Positions 37,314 to 46,058 of a stretch of 64,000 nt of DNA are shown here, one piece after another (position 1 is the stretch's first letter; each line of letters begins with the position of its first letter). The stretch covers positions 1-64,000 of the forward strand of contig CAJXOF010000005.1 of assembly GCA_913057945.1 (NCBI GenBank), read 5' to 3'. Made by a program: the position numbers and the translations under genes. The notes under the pieces are model-generated. The model was not told the origin of the DNA and did no database searches. It was given only the letters and a program-made list of their open reading frames with translations. The stretch comes from an uncultured Hyphomonadaceae bacterium (GTDB lineage Bacteria; Pseudomonadota; Alphaproteobacteria; Caulobacterales; Hyphomonadaceae).

Positions 37314-37901
37314 CTAATCTGCGCCGGGGAGCGTCCAGGCCAGTTTGCCGGCCAGCACGTCGTCGTCCTCCAATTCTTCGAAACGCCCTGCATTGTGTAG
37401 CAAATAGGCGGCCAGCAGAGATTCCTTGCCGTCCTGGCTCACGGCATTCCGCTTCACGCAGTCTGTAACAAACCCAATCCGGTCAGATTGGGGCATATTT
37501 AGCGCCTCCGTCAGGGCCTTTCCCAGCCCATAATGGATTTCGGCCAGCTTGCGGACTTTACGGGCAATCGACGAATCACCGACGCCCAGTTCGCGATAGG
37601 CCGCGTCGAACCCGTCCAGCACCAGCGCGTTCAACCGTTCAGCGATCTTGCGCGCCAGCGGTGTGTCGATCCGTTTCAGGCGCCGCATGACCAGAGTCGC
37701 ATTCGCGGTAATCATGGCTGCGCGGCCTTCGAAAGTGTCCTGCGCAGCGCCCTGTTTATACAGGGGCGCGTTCAGGGCAGCCGTTGCCAGATCGGCATAC
37801 AGCGCGCGCGCCGAGGTCCGGGCCTGGGCGCCCTGCCTGTCCCAAAGTTTGCGAAACCCGACCACACCTGCACTCCTCCGCTTGCCAAGACCGGCCACCA
37901 A
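37314..37901 (-). CDS. Ubiquinol-cytochrome c chaperone family protein
   Basis: 195-residue protein of the CBP3/UQCC1-like family, which assists cytochrome bc1 assembly in mitochondria; the bacterial role is inferred. The helical core includes ALYADLATAALNAPLYKQG, TFEGRAAMITANATLVMRRL and GDSSIARKVRKLAEIHYGLG. In many alphaproteobacteria a DUF177 (YceD) gene lies between this gene and plsX; here only 92 bases separate them, so it is absent. Divergent from bamE. Confidence 0.85.
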   Translation of the reverse strand: MVAGLGKRRSAGVVGFRKLWDRQGAQARTSARALYADLATAALNAPLYKQGAAQDTFEGRAAMITANATLVMRRLKRIDTPLARKIAERLNALVLDGFDAAYRELGVGDSSIARKVRKLAEIHYGLGKALTEALNMPQSDRIGFVTDCVKRNAVSQDGKESLLAAYLLHNAGRFEELEDDDVLAGKLAWTLPGAD

Positions 37902-37940
37902 CAGCTAGGTCTTTCAGGACGAAATAACAGGAGTAGTCCT

Positions 37941-38417
37941 ATGTCGCGATGCGCGATACTGGCACTGTCACTACTGGCTCTGCCCCTTACAGCTTGCCTG
38001 ACGCCGTCGCGCGACTATCACGGCTATGTGGCAGACGAAGCCCAGCCGCGCGAAATGAAGCCCGGCGAGGACACCCGCTCCAGCGTGTTGGCCCAGCTTG
38101 GTTCGCCTTCGACCACAAGCATCTTCGACGAAAATACCTGGATTTACATGTCCGAACTTCAGGAGCGGGTCGCTTACCTTAACCCGAAAGTGAAGTCGCG
38201 CAGTGTTGTCGCGATCAGCTTCGGCGAGGACGACAAGGTCGAGGAAGTCGTCGAATATGACGAAGAAGCTGGCCAGATCGTCAATTACGCATCACGCGAA
38301 ACCCCGACTCGCGGACGCGAGCTTGGCTTCTGGGAGCAGATCTTCGGCACGATTGGCGCCGTCCAGCTGCCACGCACAGATGAAGCCACACCGGACAACC
38401 CGACGGGCCGCCGCTAG
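37941..38417 (+). CDS. bamE: Outer membrane assembly lipoprotein BamE (SmpA/OmlA family)
   Basis: 158-residue lipoprotein of the BAM complex. Signal peptide with lipobox LALPLTAC (Cys ~19), then the BamE fold: GEDTRSSVLAQLGSPSTTSI followed by FDENTWIYMSELQERVAYLN and VVAISFGEDDKVEEV. AACAGGAGTAGTCCT precedes the ATG. Divergent from the bc1-chaperone gene, 39 bases away, a conserved arrangement. Confidence 0.93.
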   Translation: MSRCAILALSLLALPLTACLTPSRDYHGYVADEAQPREMKPGEDTRSSVLAQLGSPSTTSIFDENTWIYMSELQERVAYLNPKVKSRSVVAISFGEDDKVEEVVEYDEEAGQIVNYASRETPTRGRELGFWEQIFGTIGAVQLPRTDEATPDNPTGRR

Positions 38418-38658
38418 GCCGCTTCAAATATTGTCAGGAAACAGGGACGCCGGCCACATCTCAGGCCGTATGATCCCGCATGGGATGAATTATCGAAAAG
38501 TAACTCGCCTGACGGCTGGTTTCGGGGTAATGTTAACTTATTCCGACCGAAGCGGTGAAAGGTGACGCATCAGACGTTCCAGTCCATCGGGCGGAAAAGG
38601 TGTGCAGTTGCGCGGAATTCCAGTTCCTTGCGTACAACCTTGAAGCAGGAGGATGGTG

Positions 38659-38853
38659 ATGGTCTGGAGACTCCCTCTCTTAGGAAAGACACTGAAATCT
38701 CTGGAATTATCCAGCGAACGGACGCGGACACACATTTTGTCGGCCCAGGATGCCCAAAAGCGCTATGAAATGGTGAAGGATCTGGCGAGAAAACGGCTGG
38801 ATCAGGCAGAGATGTTCTCGCTCGACGACGACATGCCCCAGCACTTCAGCTGA
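38659..38853 (+). CDS. Small hypothetical protein (64 residues)
   Basis: Not recognised. MVWRLPLLGKTLKSLELSSE leads to a basic/acidic amphipathic helix (DAQKRYEMVKDLARKRLDQA) and an acidic end. AGGAGG lies seven bases before the ATG at 38659, the best-spaced start (an ATG at 38653 is too close). It converges with the NepR-like gene, 11 bases between the stops. Soluble, no signal peptide. Confidence 0.6.
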   Translation: MVWRLPLLGKTLKSLELSSERTRTHILSAQDAQKRYEMVKDLARKRLDQAEMFSLDDDMPQHFS

Positions 38854-38864
38854 CAGAATAGCGG

Positions 38865-39050
38865 CTAATCTTCGGTGTTTTGCTGTTGAGATTCCTCGGC
38901 ACGTAGCTGTTCCAGGAGTTTCAGCATGGATTCCGGGCAAGGCTCGGCGAGAATTGACGCGTAGGCTTCACGCAGCGCTTCTCCCAACTTTGCTCCCCGC
39001 TTCATACGAGCAATGTCGGACACTTTCAGATGACTGGCGACCGCTTTCAT
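38865..39050 (-). CDS. NepR-like anti-sigma factor
   Basis: 61-residue protein whose core, KLGEALREAYASILAEPCPE followed by SMLKLLEQL, matches the NepR helix-turn-helix signature (LR-x-Y-x3-(V/I)L-x-EP-x-P...LLEQL). NepR binds the EcfG sigma factor and is released by phosphorylated PhyR in the alphaproteobacterial general stress response. I chose the ATG at 39050, which has TTGGGAGGGGCAGC upstream, instead of an earlier in-frame start at 39107. No phyR, ecfG or histidine kinase gene occurs in this window, so it is an orphan copy here. One substitution, Cys for the usual Val in EPVP, is notable. Confidence 0.7.
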   Translation of the reverse strand: MKAVASHLKVSDIARMKRGAKLGEALREAYASILAEPCPESMLKLLEQLRAEESQQQNTED

Positions 39051-39326
39051 GCTGCCCCTCCCAATGCGCTTTCCTAGAACATAGTCACCCATCCTGGCTA
39101 CGTTCACGCGAGGATCAGATTATTGGAGAAGCTTTAACACCCTCTTACCATTCGCGTTTTGAGCGAATCTGTCCCATGGCATTTCTATTATTAGCATCAT
39201 TTGGTTAAGGGCGCCATGCAGGGCGTATACCCTTGGGCGCGCTCTTAACGCCCCGTCGACCAAGGCGCGATCCCTGCCCCAACGGAGCGTCTGGACAAGC
39301 CCGGCGAGGCTCGTGACTATGGCGGC

Positions 39327-40193
39327 ATGATATACGGACCGACTTCCCAAACCTACATTTCGCAACGCCTCCGACTCCATTATGTGGATTGGGGAAACGA
39401 GACTGCCCCGCCCCTGATCCTGCTGCATGGCGGCCGGGACCATTGTCGCAGCTGGGATTGGGTGGCGCAGGAACTCCGGAAGGATTGGCATGTCATTGCC
39501 CCGGACCTTCGGGGGCATGGCGACAGCGCCTGGTCAGCCGATGGCGAGTATTCCGCGCGCGCCTGCGTCTATGATTTTGCGCAATTGATCCACCAGAAGA
39601 AACTCGCGCCGGTGACGATCGTCGCCCATTCCTATGGCGGGAATATCGCCCTCCGCTATGCCGGTATCTATCCGGACAATGTCCGCAAGCTGGTGGCGAT
39701 CGAGGGCCTCGGCCCATCGCCCACGATGCTGAAGGAGCGGTTCGGCCGCCCGATTGGCGACCGGATGCGGGAATGGATCGATTCCAAGCGCAGCATGGCC
39801 GGGCGGGTGCCCAAACGGTATGAAAGTCTCGAAGATGCGTATACGCGCATGAAAGAAGAAAACAGCTATCTCAGTGATGAGCAGGCACGCCATTTGACCG
39901 TTCATGGCATCAGCCAGAATGAGGATGGCACCTGGTCCTGGAAGTTCGACAATTACTTCCGGACCTTCCCGCCCTATGACATGGCGCAGGAAGACCTGGA
40001 GCATTTGTGGGGCGAGATCACCTGCCCCACCCTGCTGCTCTATGGTGAGAAGAGCTGGGCCTCGAACCCGGCAGAGGATGGCCGCATCGACAAGTTCAAG
40101 ACGGCGAATGTCAAACTTTACAAGGATGCCGGCCACTGGCTCCATCATGACAAGTTCGACCAGTTCATCGGAGATCTGAACGCATTTCTCTGA
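39327..40193 (+). CDS. Alpha/beta hydrolase
   Basis: 288-residue serine hydrolase. ILLHGGRDHCRSWDWVAQEL gives the oxyanion region, PDLRGHGDSAWSADGEYS the acidic segment, VAHSYGGNIALRYAG the Ser nucleophile and DAGHWLHHDKFDQF the His. No signal peptide. The family includes esterases and C-C hydrolases; no specific substrate is deducible. It is followed 77 bases later by an SDR gene on the same strand, likely co-transcribed. Confidence 0.9.
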   Translation: MIYGPTSQTYISQRLRLHYVDWGNETAPPLILLHGGRDHCRSWDWVAQELRKDWHVIAPDLRGHGDSAWSADGEYSARACVYDFAQLIHQKKLAPVTIVAHSYGGNIALRYAGIYPDNVRKLVAIEGLGPSPTMLKERFGRPIGDRMREWIDSKRSMAGRVPKRYESLEDAYTRMKEENSYLSDEQARHLTVHGISQNEDGTWSWKFDNYFRTFPPYDMAQEDLEHLWGEITCPTLLLYGEKSWASNPAEDGRIDKFKTANVKLYKDAGHWLHHDKFDQFIGDLNAFL

Positions 40194-40270
40194 CCGCCTG
40201 CCGCGAGGAGAGTGCTGGCGTCGCACGCCGCTGCCCTTAAGCTTCTCGCAAAACATGCGAGGGGAAAGCC

Positions 40271-41011
40271 ATGAATGATCCATTGCTGAATTTCGAGGGC
40301 AAGGTCGCGCTTGTTACTGGAGGCAGCCGGGGGCTGGGATACCAGATGGTGAAAGCGCTCGCGGCGCGCGGCGCGGATATCATCGTCGCCAGCCGGAAGG
40401 TCGAGGCGTGCGAAAAAGTGGCCGAGGAAGTTCGCGGGCTTGGGGGGCGCGCCTTGGCGATTGGCGCGCATTGCGGGAAATGGGCTGAGATCGACCGCCT
40501 GATCGAGACGGCCTATTCCGAATTTGGGCGCGTGGATATCCTGGTCAACAATGCCGGAATGGGTCCGCGCATGCCGAGCCATGAGGTCCCGGAAAGCCTG
40601 TATGACAGTGTGCTCAATCTCAATCTCAAAGGCCCCTACCGCCTGGCAAGCGTGATCGGGCAAAGGATGAAAGCGCAAGGCTCGGGCAGCATTCTCAACA
40701 TCTCCTCGGTCGCCGCGCTCCAGCCGCTCGCTCAAGTGGTTCCCTACAGCACAGCAAAAGCGGGCCTGAATGCGATGACAATCGGCATGGCGAAGGAATA
40801 TGCGCCGCAGGTCCGCGTGAATTGTATCTGCGCCGGACCTTTCCTGACCGATATTGCAGAGGCCTGGACCGAGGAAGCCCGCCAGACCGCAGACAATGCG
40901 CTTCGCCGCCCCGGACGTCCGGAGGAAATCGTGTCGGCCGCGCTATACCTGCTCAGCGATGCGGCCAGCTTCTCGACCGGCTCCGTGATTACCGTGGATG
41001 GCGGGAGCTAG
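40271..41011 (+). CDS. Short-chain dehydrogenase/reductase
   Basis: 246-residue SDR with the cofactor loop TGGSRGLGYQMVKAL, NNAGMGPRMP and catalytic YSTAKAGLNAMTIGMA (Tyr and Lys). The region RKVEACEKVAEEVRG after the second strand suggests NADP(H). GCGAGGGGAAAGCC precedes the ATG. It overlaps the convergent CoA-transferase stop by four bases. Substrate probably a hydroxyacyl or alcohol intermediate of a degradative pathway, inferred from neighbours. Confidence 0.92.
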   Translation: MNDPLLNFEGKVALVTGGSRGLGYQMVKALAARGADIIVASRKVEACEKVAEEVRGLGGRALAIGAHCGKWAEIDRLIETAYSEFGRVDILVNNAGMGPRMPSHEVPESLYDSVLNLNLKGPYRLASVIGQRMKAQGSGSILNISSVAALQPLAQVVPYSTAKAGLNAMTIGMAKEYAPQVRVNCICAGPFLTDIAEAWTEEARQTADNALRRPGRPEEIVSAALYLLSDAASFSTGSVITVDGGS

Positions 41012-42174
41012 TCGACTCCCAGCCCGAGCTCAGACAGCACAAGTTCCGTATGCTCACCAATTCGCGGGGCCGGCGTGATCTCGCGCTGAGGTGCGCCGCG
41101 GAACGTGACCGGTGGCTGGGTTTCCCAATAGAAGCCCTCGGTGGGATGTTCGCGCCGCTGGAAAAAGCCCGTTGCAACAAGGTGAGGATCTGATTGCAGG
41201 TCCGGGAAATCATTGACGCGCGCGGCGGGAATGTCTGCCTTGCCAAGCGCATCGAGCCAATATTCGGTCGTCTGCTTGTCAAAATATTCCTGCACGCGCC
41301 CCATCATGTAGTCTTGGTTGAAGTAACGCCCTTTCCGGTCCGCAATCCGTTCATCCTGAAGTTCTTCCGGCGCGCCCATGACATCAAACAGCTTGATCCA
41401 GCGCGCATCGACATAGGGCGCGATCACGATCCATCCATTGGACGTTTTCAAGGGCTGGCGGGACGGGTCGACCTGGCGCTGGTACAGGAACGGACCGACC
41501 GGCGGATCGAACTCGGCCTCGTAGAAATGTTCTTCCAACAGGAAATGCGTCACGCATTCGAACATCGGCACTTCGACATGCACCGCTTCGCCCGTCCGGT
41601 CGCGATGGTGAAGCGCCGCCAGCGTGGCGTACATGGCGTGCATACCGGAGACTTTGTCGGCAAAAGCCGTGGGAATGAATCGCGGGCGCTCATTGCCGTC
41701 GACCTTGGGAAGCAACATGGTGGCGCCCGACAGCCCCTGGATCAGGTCATCATAGGCCGGCCGGCCAGCATAGGGCCCATCGGAGCCGAAGCCGAGGCAA
41801 TGGACATAGATGATGTCCGGCTTGATCGCCTTCACCTCTTCGAAGGTGAGACCCAGGCGCCCCACGGCGTCGGGGCGAATATTGTGAATGAAGACATCGC
41901 TCTGGCCGATCAGCTCGCGAATCGCCGCCCTGCCCTCGTCGGCTTTGAGGTCCCAGACCACCGAGCGCTTGCCGCGATTGATGGTCAGATGACATGGGCC
42001 CATGCTGCGATTATTGGCTGGCTTTCCGACATTCCGGAAATCATCGCCGCCTTTCGGTTCAACCTTCACAACGTCGGCGCCCATGTCGGCCAGGGTTTGC
42101 GTGCAATACGGGCCAAAGATGACCGTGGTCATGTCCGCAATCTTGATGTCCGACAGAAGGTTGGTGCCTGGCAT
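41008..42174 (-). CDS. Family III CoA-transferase (CaiB/BaiF)
   Basis: 388-residue CoA-transferase of the CaiB/BaiF family. The N-terminal FGPYCTQTLADMGADVVKVE, RGKRSVVWDLKADEGRA and PTAFADKVSGMHAMYATLAA, with the Asp that normally carries the acyl intermediate, are present, along with GEAVHVEVPMFECVTHFL. Donor and acceptor are unknown. It converges with the SDR. Upstream lies a long region without an intact gene (42175-43106). Confidence 0.92.
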   Translation of the reverse strand: MPGTNLLSDIKIADMTTVIFGPYCTQTLADMGADVVKVEPKGGDDFRNVGKPANNRSMGPCHLTINRGKRSVVWDLKADEGRAAIRELIGQSDVFIHNIRPDAVGRLGLTFEEVKAIKPDIIYVHCLGFGSDGPYAGRPAYDDLIQGLSGATMLLPKVDGNERPRFIPTAFADKVSGMHAMYATLAALHHRDRTGEAVHVEVPMFECVTHFLLEEHFYEAEFDPPVGPFLYQRQVDPSRQPLKTSNGWIVIAPYVDARWIKLFDVMGAPEELQDERIADRKGRYFNQDYMMGRVQEYFDKQTTEYWLDALGKADIPAARVNDFPDLQSDPHLVATGFFQRREHPTEGFYWETQPPVTFRGAPQREITPAPRIGEHTELVLSELGLGVD

Positions 42175-42390
42175 TATGCGCGTCCTCCAAATTTGGTCCT
42201 CCTGCGGGCTGGCGGGCCGCAGGCGCTTACAGGCCAGTTAGACGGGGTGTCGCTACGACAGACAAGCGTCATCAGGGCGAATTTGGGGGACAGGACGATC
42301 CACATGAAAGCGCTGCGAGCATAACATAAGGTGAGTGAGCCCCACCAAGTTTTGCAATAGTGACACCGAGCCGCTCACGGGACATCGTGG

Positions 42391-42891
42391 GGACAAGGCG
42401 CACTGGCCCTGGGTGCCGCGTTCGCCCAAGACGCCGCAGATATAATCGAGGCCGAAGCCCGTATGATCTGGCCGACGGTATCCGCACGCAGGTCATATCG
42501 CTGGGCGTACAGGCCAATTTAGACCTTGGCGCCGGCATCTAATTCGACGCCAAGGCGCACTACCCGGACATGTCCGGTTATTTCAATTGTCCGTTCACAC
42601 ACTTTGTCGGAGAGGCCAACACACTTCTCACCTCCTCCGATAGCGGCGCTGCAGCCTCCTTATTAAATCGACCCGCCGCTAGCAATTCAGTCACTTCGGA
42701 CTCACTGATCACTGCGGCATTACCGAACAGGCGGCTCTGTCAATTGGGGCAACCAAGGTGTTCGACGAAGTTCTGTTCACGGAAGCCGAGAATGGCCGCG
42801 CTTCGATGCGGATGGCGATGGTGCCCCGGATGTCGTCGCTCGCCCAATCAATGGAAGGTCGGCGACAGCAACCCTCAGATATCGCTTCTGA
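42391..42891 (+). pseudogene. Decayed TonB-dependent receptor fragment
   Basis: No intact frame, but pieces of one gene are visible. Around 42400 a signal-peptide-like ALALGAAFAQDAAD occurs; from about 42453 another frame gives YDLADGIRTQVISLGVQANL, then DLGAGI, a TAA at 42540-42542, then FDAKAHYPDMSGYFNCPFTHF and VGEANTLL; from about 42721 a third frame gives GSVNWGNQG... and ends with GRSATATLRYRF and a stop at 42889-42891, an outer-membrane C-terminus ending in Phe. At least one stop codon, frame changes and a large deletion (complete receptors have 700-1000 residues) make it non-functional. It precedes a LacI regulator gene. Confidence 0.65.
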
Positions 42892-43106
42892 TGACCGGCC
42901 GACTCCAAAGGACGGATAGGGTGTTGCCACCATTTGAGGGACGATAGACCAAGCATCCAGGTAAGACTGATGGGATTATCTGCATTCACCTCTTGATTGA
43001 TGTTAGCCACTCAAACTTGTATGTCAGACAGAATTCTTGGGATAAGCCAATTCAACCGGTAACTGCTGCGCTTTGGTGGTTGGAGCCATGACAGAGGGGG
43101 AGAGAC

Positions 43107-44159
43107 ATGAGCCAGATGAACGATCCTTCTGCATTGCCACCTCGCAAGATGACGATGGCAGAACTGGCCAAGCTCGCTGACGTGGATGTGTCCACGGTTT
43201 CGCGCGCCCTGAATGACAGCCCCCTCGTCAAGGAAGAAACCAAACGCCTGATCCTGAACATCGCGGCGGAAACCGGCTATGCTGTCAATGCCTCGGCGCG
43301 CAACCTCCGCCGCCAATCCTCCGAGGCCATTGGCATGGTGATCCCGGTGCGGCCGGAATCGGGTCAGACCATTGCCGACCCCTTCTATCTGGAAATGGTT
43401 GGGGCGGTCAGCCAAGCCGCATCCGAGAAGGGCTATGATCTGATCGTCAGCATCCCCCGTGACGACGAAACCATTGCCGAACGCCGCCTCTTGCAAACGG
43501 GCAAGGCCGACGGGTTGATCGTGATTGGCCAGGCAGGCATGGCTGGCAAGCTTGACGAAATCGGCCCACTCGCCCGCAAAGTGGTCGTCTGGGGCGGCCG
43601 TGCAGGCGACATGAACTACACGCTCGTCGGCAGCGACAATGTGGAGGGCGGTCGCCTCGCCGCTGATCACCTCCTGTCGCTCGGGCGCCGGCAAATCCTG
43701 TTCCTTGGACCGGTCAACCTCCCCGAAGTGATGCTGCGCCATCAGGGTTTTCTCAAGGCGCACACAGAGCACGACCATGACTGGAACGAGAATCTGATTC
43801 TGGAGGTTGAGTTCGGCGCCAAGAATGCCTTTGAAGGCGTACTTCAGTTGCTGGAGTCGGGAAAGAAATTTGACGCCATCTTTGCAGCTTCTGATGTCCT
43901 GGCCATGTCTGCATTGCTGGCGCTGAATGCGCGCGGCGTGCGGGTTCCGGAAGACATTGCCGTCGTGGGGTATGACAATATTGCCCAAGCCGGCATGGCG
44001 ACGCCGTCCCTGACCACTATCGATCAGAACATCGCACAGGGTGGCCGGTTGATGGTAGAGAAACTGCTCGCCCAATTGGCCGGTGAATCCGTGGAATCAG
44101 AAGTGACGCCAACCCGGCTGATCGTCCGCGGGTCGAGCGGCGGCTTCATGCAGGCCTGA
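43107..44159 (+). CDS. LacI-family transcriptional regulator
   Basis: 350-residue sugar-type repressor. The HTH and hinge (MTMAELAKLADVDVSTVSRA, then LNDSPLVKEETKRLI and ASARNLRRQSSEAIGMVIP) precede a periplasmic-binding-protein fold with VVGYDNIAQAGMATPSLTTI and DQNIAQGGRLMVEKLL. GGGGGAGAGAC precedes the ATG. Neighbours are a broken TonB receptor and an MFS transporter, so a sugar-uptake locus was probably its target. Ligand unknown. Confidence 0.95.
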   Translation: MSQMNDPSALPPRKMTMAELAKLADVDVSTVSRALNDSPLVKEETKRLILNIAAETGYAVNASARNLRRQSSEAIGMVIPVRPESGQTIADPFYLEMVGAVSQAASEKGYDLIVSIPRDDETIAERRLLQTGKADGLIVIGQAGMAGKLDEIGPLARKVVVWGGRAGDMNYTLVGSDNVEGGRLAADHLLSLGRRQILFLGPVNLPEVMLRHQGFLKAHTEHDHDWNENLILEVEFGAKNAFEGVLQLLESGKKFDAIFAASDVLAMSALLALNARGVRVPEDIAVVGYDNIAQAGMATPSLTTIDQNIAQGGRLMVEKLLAQLAGESVESEVTPTRLIVRGSSGGFMQA

Positions 44160-44383
44160 AGGCTGGTGTCACATCCAGATTGCGCATCGTCGGTAAGCTG
44201 AGCTGCTTTTTCTGAGCGGCCTGCTCCATGTACCGCCCGACGCGAACGCAGGCGACCAAGGCCGGGCAACGCAGGTGCAAGCTCCCCTCCACCCCTGCTG
44301 CGTCCAGAAATCCCAGAGCCACACTTCCGGATACTGAATGCTCCTCGGAAAGGGCTGCGTATGAGGCGCGGTACAACGACTCA
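44160..44383 (-). other. Intergenic stretch with a doubtful 76-codon open frame
   Basis: Between the LacI and MFS genes. The reverse strand has an open frame (44146-44376) without ATG but with a TTG, reading YRASYAALSEEHSVSGSVAL and FLDAAGVEGSLHLRCPALVA. Codon choice looks coding-like, yet no ribosome-binding site and no family is recognised; it may be a gene remnant. Nothing else is seen. Confidence 0.25.
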
Positions 44384-45643
44384 TCAAGGTCCTTTTGCGT
44401 ATTCGGACTGGTCGGCGGCGACGAGCGCGGCCCCGGCAGGATTGGTCATCCAGTTCATGATCCCCATCAGGCACAGCAGGCCCGCAAAGCCTGTCGCCAG
44501 CAGGAAGCCGATACGCATGTCGCCATGTCCGAATGTGTCACTGGCCACGGCCATCATGAGAGGCGCAAAAGCGGCCGAAACGGCTGTGAAGAAAAGGATC
44601 AAGCCCGCAATCGCGCCATGGTCGCTCTTGGGAAAACAGCTGATCCCTTTGGAATTGAGGGTTGGGTAGATCATCGACATGAACAGGCCCGACAGCGGCA
44701 GCAGGAAGACTGCGGCCGTCTTGCCGATCAGCGCGCTGCCGAGGAAGCAGGCGAAGATAATGGCGGTGAACCCCATCATGACGGGTTTCCAGTCGATATA
44801 GCGCAGCACAAAAGCCCCGAGGAAGCGGCCCACCGCGCGCAGGACAAAGAAGATCATCACGGCATAGGCCGCGAACATCATGGCAAGCTTTGTCCCGGTA
44901 AAGCCCTCCAGGAAGGTTGGGAGCCATACGAAGATCGCGACTTCGCACGCCACATAAAGCGCAATCGCCAGAGAGAAACCGAGTGCGTGTGGGTTGCCGA
45001 GCAGGGACAGCGTATGGCCGACAGAGGCGAACGTTTGTTTTTCGCCTGATATGGGCGGGTAGTCTGTCAGCAGGGCGACAAGAATCATCACCGCACAAAG
45101 GCCGGCGGCGATCATGTAGAGCCACGTCCAGGACAGGCCCTGCCCGGTCAGCCAGACGACCAGCAAAGGGCCGACAATGGCACCAACCCCGAAGAACCCC
45201 TCCACCGCATTCATGCGGGAGGTGTGATCGCCGGTGGAACTGGCAAGATCGCCCACCAGCGCTAGTGCCGATGTCTTGAAGACACCGATGGCCAGACCGG
45301 AGACAAACAGGAGCGACAGGTAGAGCGGGAAGGTGTGTCCCGTCATGAACAGGGCGCTGGCCAGCCCGTACAGGGCGAGCCCGCCAATGATCGTCCTCTT
45401 GCGACCGAACCGGTCCGCCAGGAACCCCAGAGCGATGCCACTGCTGGCAATGGCAATCATGGTCGCCCAGTGAAATGCGCTGGCTTCGATATTGCTCAAA
45501 TTCATGTCGACGCGGGCAATCTTGATGATCTCGCCAACGGCGTCGGTGGTCATCGCGAACATGAAGAACATGGCATAGGTCAGCGCAGACACCAGTCCAT
45601 AAGATGCGCGCATCCCATCCGATGCGTCAGGCGATGATGTCAT
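44384..45643 (-). CDS. Major facilitator superfamily transporter
   Basis: 419-residue inner-membrane transporter with about 12 hydrophobic segments. The MFS loop motif between TM2 and TM3 is GFLADRFGRKRTIIGGLALY; the second-half copy (FVLRYIDWKPVMMG) is weak. GGAGGAGTCGACAGG precedes the ATG. Position next to a LacI regulator and a decayed TonB receptor suggests sugar or sugar-derivative uptake; family assignment is secure, substrate is inference. Confidence 0.93.
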   Translation of the reverse strand: MTSSPDASDGMRASYGLVSALTYAMFFMFAMTTDAVGEIIKIARVDMNLSNIEASAFHWATMIAIASSGIALGFLADRFGRKRTIIGGLALYGLASALFMTGHTFPLYLSLLFVSGLAIGVFKTSALALVGDLASSTGDHTSRMNAVEGFFGVGAIVGPLLVVWLTGQGLSWTWLYMIAAGLCAVMILVALLTDYPPISGEKQTFASVGHTLSLLGNPHALGFSLAIALYVACEVAIFVWLPTFLEGFTGTKLAMMFAAYAVMIFFVLRAVGRFLGAFVLRYIDWKPVMMGFTAIIFACFLGSALIGKTAAVFLLPLSGLFMSMIYPTLNSKGISCFPKSDHGAIAGLILFFTAVSAAFAPLMMAVASDTFGHGDMRIGFLLATGFAGLLCLMGIMNWMTNPAGAALVAADQSEYAKGP

Positions 45644-46058
45644 CCTGTCGACTCCTCCCCCTTCGGGATACTCAATAATGCAATTGATTGATAATCGAAT
45701 ATTTGCGCAGGGCGCGCGTGATATCAGCGACTAATTCAGGTTATATTCCCTGAGCCTGTTTACTGCTGGTAGCACACATCAGAACGATCCTGGGCACCCC
45801 CAATCTGGATTTCAGCAATCCCTGCGAAGCTGTTTTCGAAAGCAGACAGGGTCGCACTTACCGAAATTCTCCAACAAACTCCGGGTATAATCCCGCTCGT
45901 CACCAAACCCATCCCTACACATCCTATCTCGCGTCTTGAAAAGCATTGCAGAGAGACACAGATTTGCTGCTCACACCTTCCACCTTCGCGCAACTTTTCC
46001 GGTCCTGACGAGTTGCTTGGTTAATGCCGTCGGGCCTACCAAATGAGATGAGGATACA
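45644..46058. other. Intergenic region between the MFS and otsA genes
   Basis: 415 bases with divergent genes at both ends, so both promoters should be here. The part next to the MFS gene is AT-rich (around 45670-45710). I see no convincing operator, RNA gene or intact small gene; a 77-codon open frame on the reverse strand at 45760-45993 has no family similarity. Confidence 0.4.

Noticed and set aside
39120-39518. A 132-codon reverse-strand frame overlapping the hydrolase at 39327
   Set aside because: Overlaps a well-supported hydrolase start and has no similarity to any family.
45760-45993. A 77-codon reverse-strand frame in the MFS-otsA gap
   Set aside because: No start signal or family; could be random, so not called a gene.
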